The translations under genes were made by a program, and so were the position numbers. A model generated the notes under the pieces. It did not search any database. It saw only the letters and a program-made list of their open reading frames with translations, and had not been told where the DNA came from. A DNA stretch of 64,000 nt from Thuidium tamariscinum. Taxonomy: Eukaryota; Streptophyta; Bryopsida; Hypnales; Thuidiaceae. The stretch spans positions 5,146,001 to 5,210,000 of the forward strand of contig OX344751.2 of the NCBI GenBank assembly GCA_947034885.2. Reading direction: 5' to 3'. Positions 24,992 to 37,507 of the stretch are shown piece after piece; the first letter of the stretch is position 1, and each line of letters begins with the position of its first letter.

Positions 24992-25860
24992 TACAATTCT
25001 GAACATCAAAAGTAGTTTCAAAATAATTCTTTTGAAGAAATGTAATTACCATTAGTCCTTCTCAAATTTACAATTTTTACTTTTTTTTAAATGTATTTTT
25101 CCTATTTTTATAAATTATTACAAAAAAAATGTAAAAGTACTCATTTTCATGATATTTTGCACTTGTCTAGTTCACCTACTTAGAAAATTTTCCTTCACTT
25201 TTCCTTCATAGGGTACCTTCTTCTTCAAGAAATATACATTAAGCATATTTTTCATTTTTTTTTAAAAATTTCTATTTTTAAAGTACTCCCGAAAAAAATG
25301 AGTACTATTCTAAAATGAGACAAAAAATGGGAGGCCTTTCTTGCAATCACCCTCAGATGTACTTGATCTAGCTCTTAATGATGCACATGACACTGAAATG
25401 GGAGAGCTTCAAGGGGATGACATGCTTGGAAGGGTTTACAAGAAGGGGCCATGGAGTACATCAAACCTCATGGTCATGCTTTCGTTAAAGAAAGATGATT
25501 GGTTCAAATATGGACTAGGCACTTGTGCAAAGGCACTGCACCTACATGGACACAAGTGTTGGACTCTTCTTGCAAAGAAGTGTTTCTAGCAAGGAATTGT
25601 GCGTTCTCCACAGTAGTGTCAAGACAAGTTTGAAGGTGTTCGTGCAAATTTCCAAAAGATTTGGGATTACGAAAAAAACATTCCAAGTGGAATGAAGAGT
25701 TATTGGGCCATGGATGCAAGAAAAAAAAAGGCAATTAAGGGATTGAAGGCCAATATGGTAAGGGAAATCTTTGACTATATTGCTAGTTGGTTGCCTGGTT
25801 CTTCTCGAGCAATGAATCCCACAGACATTATTGATTCTTTGGATGTCTCGGTGGAAACAG
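23688..25860 (+). pseudogene. Myb/trihelix-like DNA-binding protein, broken
   Basis: Probable element-encoded DNA-binding protein. A possible first exon (23688-23729, MNPNDLLSQDDTSL, then GTGAG) and an exon near 24497-24792 (PMSWLRSPSNVPQ; GVIARKGCTIWRHNP) lie in the left arm. The main domain is at 25341-25860: KKGPWSTSNLMVMLSLKKDDW, then CQDKFEGVRANFQKIWDYEK and IPSGMKSYWAMD, the spacing of a trihelix (Myb/SANT-like) fold. In-frame TAG stops lie at 25587-25589 and 25614-25616; the second falls where a Gln is expected (SPQ-stop-CQDKF). The phase between the first two exons does not fit, so that part of the model is tentative. PIF/Harbinger elements characteristically carry a Myb-like accessory gene, which fits the termini. 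The 5' part is duplicated inverted in the right arm. Confidence 0.6.
25090..25320 (+). repeat. Direct repeat shared with 44560-44790
   Basis: Shares CTTGTCTAGTTCACCTACTTAG-like sequence, CACTTTTCCTTCAT, CTTCTTCTTCAAGAAATATACATT and AAAGTACTCCCGAAAA with 44560-44790 in the same order. Identity is about 80 percent. Confidence 0.7.
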
Positions 25861-27882
25861 GTAAATGATTTATGAATCCTATTTTTTTACATTTATTTTT
25901 AATTCATGCCTTGTGAATTTTGGAAAAGCTCCCTTGTTCTTGTATGAATGGAATGTTCAATTAAACAAAGTTCATCTAAAATGCTAAATGAACATGTAAT
26001 TGTATCAATACAAGTTGAGAAAATAAAGGTTGCCACAACAGTAAAATATGCAAGCAAATTAATATGCTTCTTGAGCACAGAACTATGCTTCTAAAATTTT
26101 AAAAAACGTTTAGAGAGCGGCAACAATGTAGGCAAGGAAACAAGCACCTAAACAGAAAATATAAAACAAGGTCACAATGTAGAGATCTCATCAAATTGTA
26201 GAGAGCCAGATAAAATTAATTCATAGTTTAACTAGATGTACTTTTACTAAACTGCAGACTTCACTTCACTGGAGAGTGGAGAATTCACTTATAAATTTAG
26301 GTTCAGGTTGAGGCGTGTTGGGGTTCCCATGCAGACGCCCCTTGTTTAGGGGGCCCAACCTGCAGGTCAGCCTTACTGGACCTCAAGGTCGGGGTCGGGC
26401 TCCACATGTGATCAAAATGTACTCTACAATCTTTTTCCTATATAACGTACAATTCCAATAGACTTTAATTTTGTTTGAAGCGTATACCGAGTTTGCCTTA
26501 TAGAATGGTTTAAAAATATAACTACCATTTTCAAAGTTTATTTATAGCATTGTGACCTTTTAAACTGCAATCCCTTAATTATTACTACAGGTCTACACTT
26601 CATTGTAGTTTTCATTTTAAATAACAACAATATATTATACATTTTGAATTTTTTCTTGCAGGGGTGTGAGGGTGTGCCTCTAAAGGACCTTTGTGTTTGT
26701 GGTGCATTTCATTGAATTGACACAATCATTAACCCGTAAAGCCCTGAATTGCATTTCTCGGGATCTCACTACCTATTGAATTTGATTTTCTTTCCTTTGA
26801 AATTTTGACACAACATGTGCTCGCAATTTAGGGGAAAAGGACCAACAATATAATCCCTTTTGACTACACGATCAAAAAGTTAGGACATGACGTGTTGTTT
26901 CCTTTAAAATTGTGCGTAGCCCGGGCAACAAAAAAAAACTTCTTTAGAAATTGCGACATTAAGAAATAAAAATTTGAAATATCTTTATTAGATTTTTATC
27001 TATGTGTAAACCTTCGAATCATTCCATTTCAATAAATGAGTCAAAAGTTATGAGGAATTTTAGTTTGGGGTAGTCAATGGGTACTTATAGAATCTCTACT
27101 CTACCAAAAAAGTTTGAAATTCTTTATTTCATTCAATTTTTTATATTTTTGAAAAAATAGTGAAACATTGGATGAAGACTGTTTTTTACAATACTTTAAC
27201 CAAAGTAATTGGCATTTGTCATTTTTATAAATAATTTGTTGACAACTTAGTATTTTCAAGCATTTTCTATTTTTTTGTTGGTTTCTAACTTAATGTTTTT
27301 TCTCCCATATGTTGAACAATTTCAAATGATTAGAAATTTGTAGAATGTAGAGCATACATACCACTTTGATTCTAATATGAGTTTAAAGAATAACCATCAA
27401 TTTTGAGTGTTTTTTATACTAATGTCACCTTGTGAAGGGCAATTGGCCAATTGCCGGAAAAAAAAGGGGTTTTGCTAGTACAAATGTTAATATCTTGCAA
27501 TGTACACGGTGAAGATTTTCTCCACATCTTCTGAAACCATCCCACAAGAATATCTCACCATTTCATATGTCACAACAAAAATTTCAAAAACATTGCACTT
27601 GTATTACAAAACGCAATTTTGGAGCAATTTGGGTAGAAATATACTTAGTTAAAAATCTTGTGAGGTTAACCAACTAAACCAAAGGCTAGAAAATAATAAA
27701 ATAACCCCAAAGTTAATATGTCGAAATACGATGAAAATGCCTAGTAAGGTGCTACAACATATCAATATGTAAAGTACTAAACTACTAGGCTATAAACTTC
27801 CGCTAGAAATCTTTTCAAAAAAACATTTTTGGAAGATATAGTGGGACTAATTTACCTTCCAAACAATTGGACTAATATCTAG
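25861..27882. other. AT-rich spacer inside the large element
   Basis: No gene. A GC-rich patch at 26310-26410 resembles the ends of the large element in wording (GGTTCCCATGCAGACGCCCC, CCTGCAGGTC) and may be a remnant terminus. An 18-bp perfect palindrome GGCAATTGGCCAATTGCC lies at about 27437-27454. Confidence 0.5.
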
Positions 27883-30800
27883 TTACAAACAAAAATCTGA
27901 ATCGTTCTGCACTTCGTCAGCATCAGGGTCCGTATCTTCGCGCGATGCGTAACCAGCATCCGTGTCGCTATCGTGGCTTGAGCTATCATTCTCGTCCTCT
28001 TCTCTTGCTATTGGTTCTGGTCGTATTTCTCTTTCCACCTCTGAGGTCAAATTCCGCACAACTATGTCTTGACCACTAGGAATCGCAGTCTGGACTAGTC
28101 GTTTTGTGGGACGCGTTGCATCAATAATTCCATCAACTACAGATTCAGGACCTGCTTGAACCGCTATTGATTGGCTTGATTGCTGGACCGCTTGCGTGGA
28201 GCACCCTGCCCCAAGCCTACAAGGTTCCACAACTTGATTTGCACGCTTCGGATGTCTGAGTGTCCTTTCATCTACTCTTCTAATGCGCCTTTTTTTACTT
28301 TTGTTTCTATTGTTGCTGTTGCGTAGTCGTTCTTCCAACGATATTTCTCTTGGCTCAGACACTGGGGTTGGTTGGGTGGCTTGTAGAGTGGACTCGGGGA
28401 CTTCTTCATTGATGCTGGATAGTGGACCTCCATCCAAAGGCGCCCTTGTCGATGAACTAGGGGCCGATCTTCTGACTCTACCTTGGCTTGTATCTTCACC
28501 TCTGGGCGCACGGCCCCTTATAGAAGGAGTTGTGACTGACCTTCTGACTGTAGTCTGCCCTGTATGTCCACCTCGAGTCAAGGAAACATTCCGACTACGG
28601 TTGAGGATGGTATTCAGTGGCGCATCTGAATCATACTCAGCTGCCTCCGTTGTTTGTATGGTCGGTGAATTCATTGCTACCGAAATAGGAGTTACTTCTT
28701 CTACAACCTCTTCAATGTGATCCACCTCTTCTTTTGCTTCAATTCCCGCATTGATTGGTGCAATGTTTCCAATATTCATTGCTCTGCTTGAAGGAATACG
28801 TGTTGGTACTGGAGATGTTGGTACTGGAGATGTTTCTTGAACATCTGAGGCAGGCATTTGATTATCTGCTTGTTCGTTGTTGTCAGAAGGTGTTCTTGCC
28901 GCAGTTCGTGGTGAAACTGTGCCCCAATTTCCGACCCACGCATCATCAGGGTTCCGCTCTGGAGAACGAAAAAGGTCTTCCTCAGCAACACCTTCCGCAT
29001 CATTGCCACTTGCAAATGTGTTTCCATATCGATATGGCGGTGGACTTAGTGGAGGTGGGACCATATCTGCCCATTCATTGTGATCGCGCAAGAGATCTTC
29101 TTCTTCTCTTCGGACTAAATTATCTTCGATAAAATCAAAATAACCCTCGTCCTCCGATCCTGAAGGCATAGGCTCGTCCCTCTCTTCATCAGTGTCTCCA
29201 TCCACGAGGACCCTTTCATAAAATTGAGCAGCATTGTACCCACGCTTTTGACGTTCCAAGTGGCAGTTAGCATAAATGTACACCAAATCTTGAGCCTTCT
29301 TTGTGGTCAAACGATTTCGCGTTTTACTGTGCACGAATGAATACATGCTCCAGTTTCGTTCACATGAAGATGCTGAACAAGTCAACCCTAGAATTCTCTT
29401 TGCAATCTTCGAAAGAGCATCGCCGCCTACATGATTCCACCATTGATGGGGTTCTAAATTGGTCTCTGTGATGTCGAGAACCTCTTCTCGGGGATCAAAT
29501 GGCCTTGTCTTCTCTTCAAATTGGACAAGCTCTTGCATTGCCATGACCACTGAAACTCCTAATGATGGAGCTAGTTTTCGTATGACTCGATTCAAAGCTG
29601 CTTTGGCCGCCCCATTGTTTTGAATTTCTTCTACTCCTGCCAAAAACGGAATCAAGAGTGCTCCTGCATAGTGGAGGTCCGTTCGCATTAACTTCCAACG
29701 AGCTTCAAATTTCTTCTCGTAACACGTTGCAACCACAGGGTCTAAAAGAAATGGAGGATCCTTGAGAGCATACACGTGTTTCTTCAACTCGAACATTATC
29801 AACCAAGCTTTTGGCATTGCTGGTTTTTTGCCATCAAAGTGTTGTAGAGCAACGAGTATTGGCTCTATCATAAACACGAAATTCTTGCATTTTGACCAAA
29901 ACCTTTCAGAATGAATGTTTAGCCGAACATCCATTGCTTTGCGCCTAATGGTACCTCCATTAGTCCGATTCTGCAAACTGAACTCGAACGTCATGTAAGC
30001 GTCATCTGCAACCACGGTTTGCAAAGCTTGTTTGCAATCGAGCAGACGGTCTACCATAAGGAAATTGGTGGCAAACCGTGTCAAAGTAGGCAGCCTAAGC
30101 ATTTTGTTTGGAGAATGTTTCCGAAACAAAGCCATAGTGAAATGGTATTTCCTGATATGCTTCACCATTGTCCTACACTCGCTTACCAAATCCTTCATCG
30201 TTTGAGACTTTCCCCAATCTTCCAAAAGCAAATCCAAGATGTGAGCCGCACACCCTTGTTTGTACATGTGGGGATATTTCAGTAACAAACATGACATAGT
30301 TCCAATCATTACTTAAGCATTGTCTATACACAATTGCACAATATTTGAAGGACCAGCCTTGTCTATGTACTTCGACATTAAAGCTATCGTGTAGGCAATG
30401 TCCTTCTTTGCTCCCGTACTGTCCTCTGATCCCAAAAACACATCCCCTGCTGGACAAACGAGCATCACGTTCATCAACGGTCGCCTATTGGTATCTGACC
30501 ACCCATCTAAACAAATAGTTGCTCCATATTGCGCAATAGAGTTCTTTGTCCGATCATTGACCATTTTTTGGACAACTTCTTTCTTCACATCAATCATTCT
30601 GGTTCGCAACGCGTTGAATGCTGGTGGACGATATAAAATTCCAGCTGCTGCAGTTTCCTTCACTGCATTTATAAATGCAGGGTGTCGCGTGACGTTGAAT
30701 GCAATATTGGCTTCATAAAAAAATGAAGCCCACGTCGCATCCAACTTTTGTCTCAAGCCTATTTGTAATGCTTCATCCATACTTCTTTGACGAGAAACCA

Positions 30801-31266
30801 CAGGGCGGCTTCCTGTTCTGTCAACCGTACTTGGAGTAGAATCCACTGAATCTTGGGTAGGGTTTGTCGGGCCGGTTGGACCCGTTGGATTTGAAGAACC
30901 ACCCACCTCACCACCCTCTACCTCTTGAATGAGGGATTGTGCCGCACCAATGGCCTCATTGCCCACAAATGGTGTTTCAAACATTTCTTCAAAGCTCATG
31001 GCTTTTGGAACCACTCCGTCGCAAGTCCTAAACTTTTCGAGTGCACTTCTAGGGATTTTTGGACAACGTTCTGCTGTTGCCGAGCCACCATATCCAAAGT
31101 GACTAAATGCCCTTTTCCGCACAAAGACTTTGCTCCACCCGCAAAACATACATTTCCGAGAATATGATGATTGATCATTTGGAACACATGGTATAAGCCA
31201 AGGGTTCCAATCTTTTGTAGCCCTACGCGTATCGGGCCGACCTTGACCACCACCTGGGACAACCAT
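27883..31266 (-). pseudogene. hAT-like transposase with long C-terminal extension
   Basis: DNA transposase of the hAT superfamily. A single reading frame of about 1127 residues from the ATG at 31266 is interrupted only by TAA at 30313-30315 (CIDNA-stop-VMIGT). Domains: an N-terminal BED-like finger (CMFCG, later SHFGYGG and C); a DUF659/RNase-H region with CLDGWSD and CIDNA carrying the expected acidic residues; and the C-terminal hAT dimerisation motif (SASSCERNWSMYSFVHSKTRNRL). About 430 further residues follow, acidic and Pro/Ser/Arg-rich, which is unusual for hAT proteins. No introns are evident. A GC-rich array (31520-31921) and a TATA box lie upstream. The single stop could be a recent nonsense change. 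I found no convincing hAT termini for this copy, so it may be a captured or domesticated gene of the larger element. Confidence 0.85.
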
Positions 31267-31492
31267 GGTGTGAATCCACAATGAGTTTCACCCCCAAAAA
31301 ATTGATCCAAGAATCCAGTAACGAGGAAAAAGTTATGACAATGCTACCTACTATGAGAGGGTTTTTAAACCCCCTCAAAGCAAGGTTCTTGCCCTTCAAT
31401 GAACCAAAACATCCGCAAGAAGCCTCTTTCGAAGGTTCAAGGCTAGAGTCTAATCACTAAAGCAAGGTAATCCCTCAGTGTATCAGCTGTAG

Positions 31493-31499
31493 TTTTATA
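31493..31499 (-). promoter_or_regulatory. TATA box of the hAT-like gene
   Basis: TATAAAA on the minus strand at the gene-proximal edge of GC array 1, followed by TGATACACT (31485-31475). The WCHI-KLFP paralogue at 52563 has TATAAA and TGATACACT in the same order. Confidence 0.55.
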
Positions 31500-31519
31500 C
31501 TCTGTGCACCTGCTATCGC

Positions 31520-31921
31520 CACAGGGGTGACTGCGGGTAAAGGGCGACTGCGGCTGAAGGGCGACTGCGCCTGACTTCGGGTGGACAGGGCGACCGCGGG
31601 TGGGGGGCGACCGCGGGTGAAGGGCGACCACGGGTAATGGGGGCGACGGCGACTGCAAGGACGACCGCACGTACGAGGGCGACCGTGGGTAGTGGGGCGA
31701 CCGCGCGTGGAAGGGCGACCGCGGGACAGGGTGAGCGGGAAATTAGAACTGCTGAAAATGACCCGCGGTCGCCCCAAGCGCGGTCGCCCTCCCCGGACGG
31801 GCGACCGCGCATGGAGGTGGCGGGTGGCAGTTCTGGCACCCGAGGTCGCCCCTGACCCGCGATCGCACCTTTGCAGGTTTTCAATTTTTTTAAGCGCGGT
31901 TGCTGTACACGCGGTCGCCTT
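31520..31921 (-). repeat. GC-rich array 1 (ACCCGCGGTCGCCC-like units)
   Basis: Degenerate minisatellite in AT-rich surroundings. From 31520 to about 31735 units read GGGCGACCGCGGGT on the plus strand, that is ACCCGCGGTCGCCC in the sense of the downstream transposase gene. From about 31761 the orientation mostly flips. Units are spaced irregularly (about 14-25 bp). Confidence 0.85.
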
Positions 31922-32814
31922 ACAGGACCAGCTGGCCTGAGTAAGGTGGACAGTTATTAACCCAGCTGTAACAGGTATTATTTGAGAGATTCGGAGATTC
32001 CTCCTAGTTCCACATTATATCCCACTTCATTGTCATTAAAAGCAGCATCTAAATTACAATGTAGCAATACTTACTCCAAAGTGATTTATCATTTGATGCA
32101 CATAGAAACTTTTAAAGGTATTTCCAACCCCTTCACCACCAAGCCCTATTGGATCTTTCTCCAAGAAATCATGAACCTTCAAACCTTGATAAAAAATATC
32201 ATACTTTTACTTAGGAAATGTAGTCGGGAATGTAGTGTGGTAGAAAAAAGAAGCAAAAATAATGTTTTTTCATGATTTGAAATTTTCTAGAGATGTTCTA
32301 AAAAATATGATGATAAACATTACTTGTTGAATTTCAAAAATTTATCCACATATAAATTTTTAAGAATTTTGTAAGATCCAAATATCCAATTTGCTTTGAT
32401 TTGACTTCTCTAGTCTTCATGTTCGAAAATGTGTACAAATGTGATGGCCTTTCTAATTTTTCAAAAAATTTAATATGATAATACTAAATTTTCTTTAGAC
32501 TCCAAATAAATTTTTCTAAGGGGTTAAAAAATCTATATTCATCTTTTTATAAATTTGTTTCTCCCAAAACTACGTTTCTGGCCCATGATGTTGATCATCA
32601 AGAATTGCTATAATCTAAAGATGTAACCATTGAAATGTTCTACAATTAATTCCATACATGCTAGATATAATCATTTTTACTTTTGTACAGTTAAAATTTT
32701 AAAAAATTATAACACCTATGTGCCCAAAAATATCGAAGGATAGAATTGATTGAAATCCTCCATTGTCAAAACCGTTTTAGTCTTGTAGGGATTAAAAGAA
32801 TGCAATATTGCAAT
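31922..32814. other. AT-rich spacer
   Basis: No feature recognised. The 31982-32275 open frame has no domain. Confidence 0.5.
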
Positions 32815-34310
32815 TGCACAAAAAATTTGTAGTTAATAGACACTTGAGCAGAATGCTACTTCAATCTTGGAAAATTATAAATTATAAATTGAAGTTATAC
32901 ATATATCTTTTAGTAAATGGCAAACACCATTGTATTAGAAATGAACATTTAGACCAAAAGCATTTGAGCCAGAAGGTGTGAACAATAAAAATGAGTTATA
33001 CTATAGTGAAACTAATGCAAATATTTGAATGCAATTCAATGGACACACTCCAAGAATGAATTTTAAGCCTTTAGGTGATTTGAATATGGTAGTTTTGACA
33101 ATTGCTAATTTTAATTCAAATAATAGATTTTAGGAAAAAATATGAATTTAGGTACATATAATTGTAAGATCCTATATTACACTAGTTTGAGAAGATGTGG
33201 AGGAAAGTTAACCAATTTTCTACTATGAAAATTGCCAAGATATTAACATTTGAATTGATTGTAATTCTTTTGAGGGTCTTGTGATGTATGAAAACCTAGG
33301 AAGTTGCACTTCATACAATCACATTTGTATAAAATAATTGTCGTAAATGGTGTTTCTTTTCTATACCAATGTTCAAAGGCAATTCATAATATGCTTGAAA
33401 ATTTTTTTAGGCAAACTACAAGTGTATAACATTTTTGGAAAATATATGTCAGTACATAGGAATATAGAATGATTTCAAATAGTAAGTTGTTAAGAGTTGA
33501 ATTACATAGAATTGAAAATGCCAATTCCAATGGTAATTATTATCCTACATCTAATATTTCAATTTCTGTTATAAATTTTGAATATTGAATTAAATGAAGA
33601 ACTTTACAGAATTTATTGTGCATTTGTTGATTAGAAAACTAGGAAATCCCTAACAACCCTTAATCAAAATCCCTCTTAACGATCATGACGGATGCTACTA
33701 TATGAGTCTAAAAATGTGAATCCCCAAGACTATTCACCTATAGTATAGGTGTTTAAATCATAGAAACTTTTTATAATTAGAGATTTCTAGTGTGAATACT
33801 ATACACACTTATATTATAGGTGCATATGTTATAAACACATTGAAATATTCAATAGTTGTGGGATACCTACTTATATGAGTTATATCAATAATCAAGGCTC
33901 ACATACTTGCATTTCTATCTTCTCATGCTAGCATTTAAGTAACAAAATCAAATTAAAAAATCACATTCGAAATTCATTTTGAAAATTTGTAGAGCACTTA
34001 TTTCAAAGCCCAAAACTTATTGGGGTTATGCATCTCCAATGTTTGTATCTCATTTTTTCGGTGACCAAATTATTTAAATTGAACATATGAAAAGAGGATT
34101 GTAAAATTGTGCATGTGTTTTGCAAATTTAACACACTTGTGATCAAACATTATAATCTCTCATCCATAAGTGATAATATTCTATTTTCTTTACCTTGATA
34201 ACTTCTAATATGCACAGTTTAAATTTGTATGCTTATAATTTAAAGAAAATTGATGAAGCATATGAAAAATTATCCTATTCCTAAAAACTAAAAAGGAATA
34301 TGAAAGTTGC
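32815..34310 (+). repeat. Inner inverted repeat, left arm
   Basis: Pairs in reverse with 39725-40925. Landmarks are GCATTTGAGCC, TTTGAATGCAATTCAATG, TTTTGAGGGTCTTGTGATGTATG (TGACGGCCCTCAAAAG in the partner), GGATGCTACTATATGAG, and TTATATTATAGGTGCATATGTTATAAACAC. Identity is about 75-80 percent with indels. Confidence 0.8.
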
Positions 34311-34665
34311 ATGTACAAAAATGTATTAATTGAAAGAAACATCTATTTTATGAAATTTAGATATAGACACTTTCTTCATAAAAATTTGAAATGTCTACAT
34401 ATCACATATTGAGCATTTTATGGAGATGCTTTTTGAAAGATTTAATGAGCATTTTGGATGTTTAAAAAAACCCCATCAACATGCAAATGAAGGAATATGA
34501 ATTCTTTTGCATCCATACACATCAATGATAGAAATGAAACACCCCAAGTTTGCAAAATAATACTAAAAAACAATAGTAGCCTTTTTATATATACATGTTT
34601 ACAAAAGTCATAAGTCCTCCAAAAATTGCTAGCACTGCTAGCCCCCCAAAACATCATACAACATT

Positions 34666-36063
34666 CTACTTGCTTTGTTCATCTCTCTTTAGCCTTTTCT
34701 TAGCTTCCATGTCTTTCTTCACCTCCTTGTAGGCACTCTCCAAATTGGATTGAGTAGGAAAATCCCACCATTTATTTTTCATGTACTCTTTCTTCAAATT
34801 CTGTGCATTGAGCAAAGTCATCTTCTTCTTCTCCACTTCCCCCGCCACATCACTTTCCAATGCGAGAGCATTAGTTAACTTCTTCTTTAGGTCCTCTGCT
34901 TCCAACTTCAATGTCTCATGTTGCCTCTCATGATCTTCAGAATCTTGTATATCAACAATACGATCAAGAGGGGCTTTGTCCTTCATTTTCTGAAGGTCAC
35001 GTAATTTTGATTGTGCACCTTGAAGAGATCTTTTTCCATTTTCCAAGCACTCAGCTTCGATGCGACAATCTTCCTTGAGTTTAGCCAATCGTTCTTCTAC
35101 AAATTTGTTAGTTGAAGAACTAGAACCTTCACCCTCTGAAACGGAGAAGTTCAGATAGAATGCTTCCAAGTTCATCATTTGCTCATGTTGCTGGGACAAA
35201 TGAATTCGTCCCGATTCAATGAGGGCTTCAAGGGTTGGAAAATCATCAGAAGTATCAGCCACTGTCCCTTCCTCCAAAGTCCTTTTCTCTTCATTTGCTT
35301 TATCCAACTCTTCAAGCACCATCTTCAATTGGACGATATAAAAGTCTTTGATTTGAATATCTTCGTTGGCCTCCACACTTGCAGCTTCAACAGATCCTTC
35401 AATTCTTGGCATCCCTTCCAATGAAGGCAATGTCAACGAGGGGCCCGCCTCCACTTCCCCCTCCTCCAAAGGCTCCAAATTGGCCAATGTCTCACCCACA
35501 TGTGGCAGTCCAACATCCATCAACTCATCTTCACTACTTTCGTGATCCGACCACACAAACTCATTGTTCGGAACTTCATTCTTGATGAAAATCTTTTTCC
35601 CTAAACCTTCACGTGGGTTAGGGGAGGGACCCGCCCTAGGAATGTCCTTGGTTGACGGTTTTTGGACAAGCTTTGCTTCCTTGATGGTGCTCCAATCCAC
35701 CCTTTGTCGAAGAATAACTTCTGCGTATACCATCTCACACAGAAACAAGGGAATTTCATTCCGAGGCACACTTCGTGTCTTGTACAAGTATCGATATACT
35801 TCGATACATCTTTGTACAAATCCATCGTGAGTGCAAGCATGAAGATTTGCCATGTTTGACTTCAAGTGGATTTTGTGTCGATGATAGGGGAAAAGCTTAT
35901 CGATGTGGCACCATTGTACGAATGCCCTACAAGTGGTCGCGGTCCAAAAGCCTTCGATCCTCTCCCAACTTCCATGAGCCACGACATTAGAGTCCACAAG
36001 GATGTGTCGTTGTCTTCTTTGCATCTTGCCTTTGGCTTTACGGTTCCTCTGGGTGGCGTCCAT
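34666..36063 (-). CDS. WCHI-KLFP family protein, paralogue 1 (coiled coil)
   Basis: Family not recognised. The 465-residue frame from MDATQRNRKAKG (ATG at 36061-36063) is intact. The N-terminal ~120 residues contain the domain shared with the genes at 46708 and 52563: FVQWCHIDKLFPYHRHKIHL, then NLHAC, FVQRCIEVYRYLY, YAEVILRQRVDWSTIK. Next comes a Pro/acidic linker (VWSDHESSEDELMD). From about residue 240 to the end the protein is rich in Lys/Glu/Leu heptads and predicted coiled coil. Conserved Trp, Cys and His residues in the N-terminal domain could build a small helical, perhaps metal- or DNA-binding, fold; this is inference. GC array 2 begins about 165 bp upstream of the ATG. No intron is evident. 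An earlier in-frame non-ATG extension to 36141 is not needed. Confidence 0.6.
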   Translation of the reverse strand: MDATQRNRKAKGKMQRRQRHILVDSNVVAHGSWERIEGFWTATTCRAFVQWCHIDKLFPYHRHKIHLKSNMANLHACTHDGFVQRCIEVYRYLYKTRSVPRNEIPLFLCEMVYAEVILRQRVDWSTIKEAKLVQKPSTKDIPRAGPSPNPREGLGKKIFIKNEVPNNEFVWSDHESSEDELMDVGLPHVGETLANLEPLEEGEVEAGPSLTLPSLEGMPRIEGSVEAASVEANEDIQIKDFYIVQLKMVLEELDKANEEKRTLEEGTVADTSDDFPTLEALIESGRIHLSQQHEQMMNLEAFYLNFSVSEGEGSSSSTNKFVEERLAKLKEDCRIEAECLENGKRSLQGAQSKLRDLQKMKDKAPLDRIVDIQDSEDHERQHETLKLEAEDLKKKLTNALALESDVAGEVEKKKMTLLNAQNLKKEYMKNKWWDFPTQSNLESAYKEVKKDMEAKKRLKRDEQSK

Positions 36064-36164
36064 TGGATTGAAGTAGATGGAGGTATTAAGAAATACCAAA
36101 ATGCGACAATAGCTGCCCCAATAAATGCACGAACCACACAATCACAGTAAAAAAAACCAAGTAC

Positions 36165-36262
36165 TGGACACGCAGTCAGCCACGAGAAGCGGGTGACAGA
36201 GCAGTGTGCAGCGCTGGAATTGGAAGTGGGCGAATGCGGGTGGGGCGACCGCTTAAGAACCT
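36165..36262 (-). promoter_or_regulatory. Shared promoter block, copy at paralogue 1
   Basis: On the sense strand reads CTTAAGCGGTCGCC, CCCGCATTCGCC, TCACCCGCTTCTCGTGGCTGACTG, matching in order the blocks at 41591-41700 and 46351-46460. Confidence 0.65.
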
Positions 36263-36655
36263 GATGTCGCCCTGGGGCGCGTGCGTTCCGTACGAGGGCG
36301 AGTGCGGGTGGGGCGAGTGCAGGAAGGGCGACCGCGCGAGGGCGACCGCGGGTCCTTTGAAGGACCTGTTTTGCGGTCTGGGCGAGTGCGTGAAGGGCGA
36401 CCACGGGAAGGGCGACCGCGGGTCCTTCACAGCAGTCTTTTGAAATGACGATCGCACCTGGGCGACCGCGGGTAGGGCGAGTGCGGGAAGGGCGACCAAG
36501 GGAAGGGCGACCGCGGGTCCTTCACAGCAGTCTTTTGAAATGACGACCGTGCTGGGCGACCGCGGGTAGCGCGAGTGCGGGAAGGGCGACCGCGGGTCCT
36601 TTTACGAGGGCTTTTATTTCTGAATTTCCCGCCCTCTGACTTGGGCGACCACAAG
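36228..36655 (-). repeat. GC-rich array 2
   Basis: About twenty degenerate units GGGCGACCGCGGGT or GGGCGAGTGCGGG on the plus strand, all in one orientation, so the sense strand of the downstream gene reads ACCCGCGGTCGCCC. Includes a longer local duplication (GGTCCTTCACAGCAGTCTTT, twice, about 36420 and 36516). Confidence 0.85.
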
Positions 36656-37507
36656 TTGTTCACCAAGGAAATCTGAATTTTGGATTTCGCCCTCTGAAAA
36701 ATAGTTGTAGAAATGAAAAGGAAGCCGATGTGAACTAAAAAAAGGATTCATGGGAAGAAATGGTGTGTAAAAAAAAAGGGAAATGCCCATTTTTTCAAAA
36801 AATAAAAGTTTATAAAAATAAAAAGGGAAATCATATTAACTAAAGAATGCTCATATGGAGAAAATTCCATGAGAAAATAAATATAAAAATAACACAATCA
36901 ATGAAAGGCTTGAAAGAAAAATGCATTGTAGGAATGAAAAGAAAAATCTCACTATCAATAAAAAAAAATCATGAATTCAACTACAATAGTGCAGTAATGA
37001 CCTGAAGTATGTCAAAGCTCAATGCTCAATAATGTAATTGAATGCCTATATAAATTAAAATGCAATGGTATACATTTCCACCAATATTTGGTGTGTAATT
37101 TTTGTGCATAGGAAGCTGAGATTCATTTTATATAGATTAATAATGATGTCCAAAGTTGTACACCATCTAATTTGGTGGGAAAAATATCTAACTAAACAAA
37201 TTGTTGCAAAAGTACTCTATATAAAAATAACTACCAAGTAGACTACTAAGTATTATTCAAACTTTTTTTTTTGGACCCATATTGCTCACATAAAAAAATA
37301 TAGAAGCATGTGTATTCTCTATTGTTTTTTATTTAAGTTCAAGGTGACATTTGAGAGCCATTGTAAATACAAAATCACATCATTTCTTTGTTTTCCTTAC
37401 GACCCCCAATAAACATCTAAGAGCATAATAAAACATGAATTTGGGTTTTAGAATATGATGATTATGGTGTGAAAGACCTTGAATCCAAAAGCACATTAGC
37501 CTTGTTT
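36656..37507. other. AT-rich spacer within the inner element
   Basis: No feature recognised; many A-runs. Confidence 0.5.

Noticed and set aside
31475-31884. Arg/Gly/Pro-repeat proteins in several frames over GC arrays
   Set aside because: They are translations of the tandem units (RGRP- and PRSP-like) in all frames; the arrays are better explained as non-coding repeats. The same applies to frames over 36200-36660, 41458-41800, 46113-46411 and 52646-53024.
31520-31921. CRISPR-like array
   Set aside because: Units are degenerate and irregularly spaced, with no unique spacers of constant length, in a plant nuclear context.
34666-36141. Longer start for paralogue 1 at 36141
   Set aside because: The extra 26 residues begin at a non-ATG codon, and the ATG at 36063 gives a basic N-terminus like the other paralogues.
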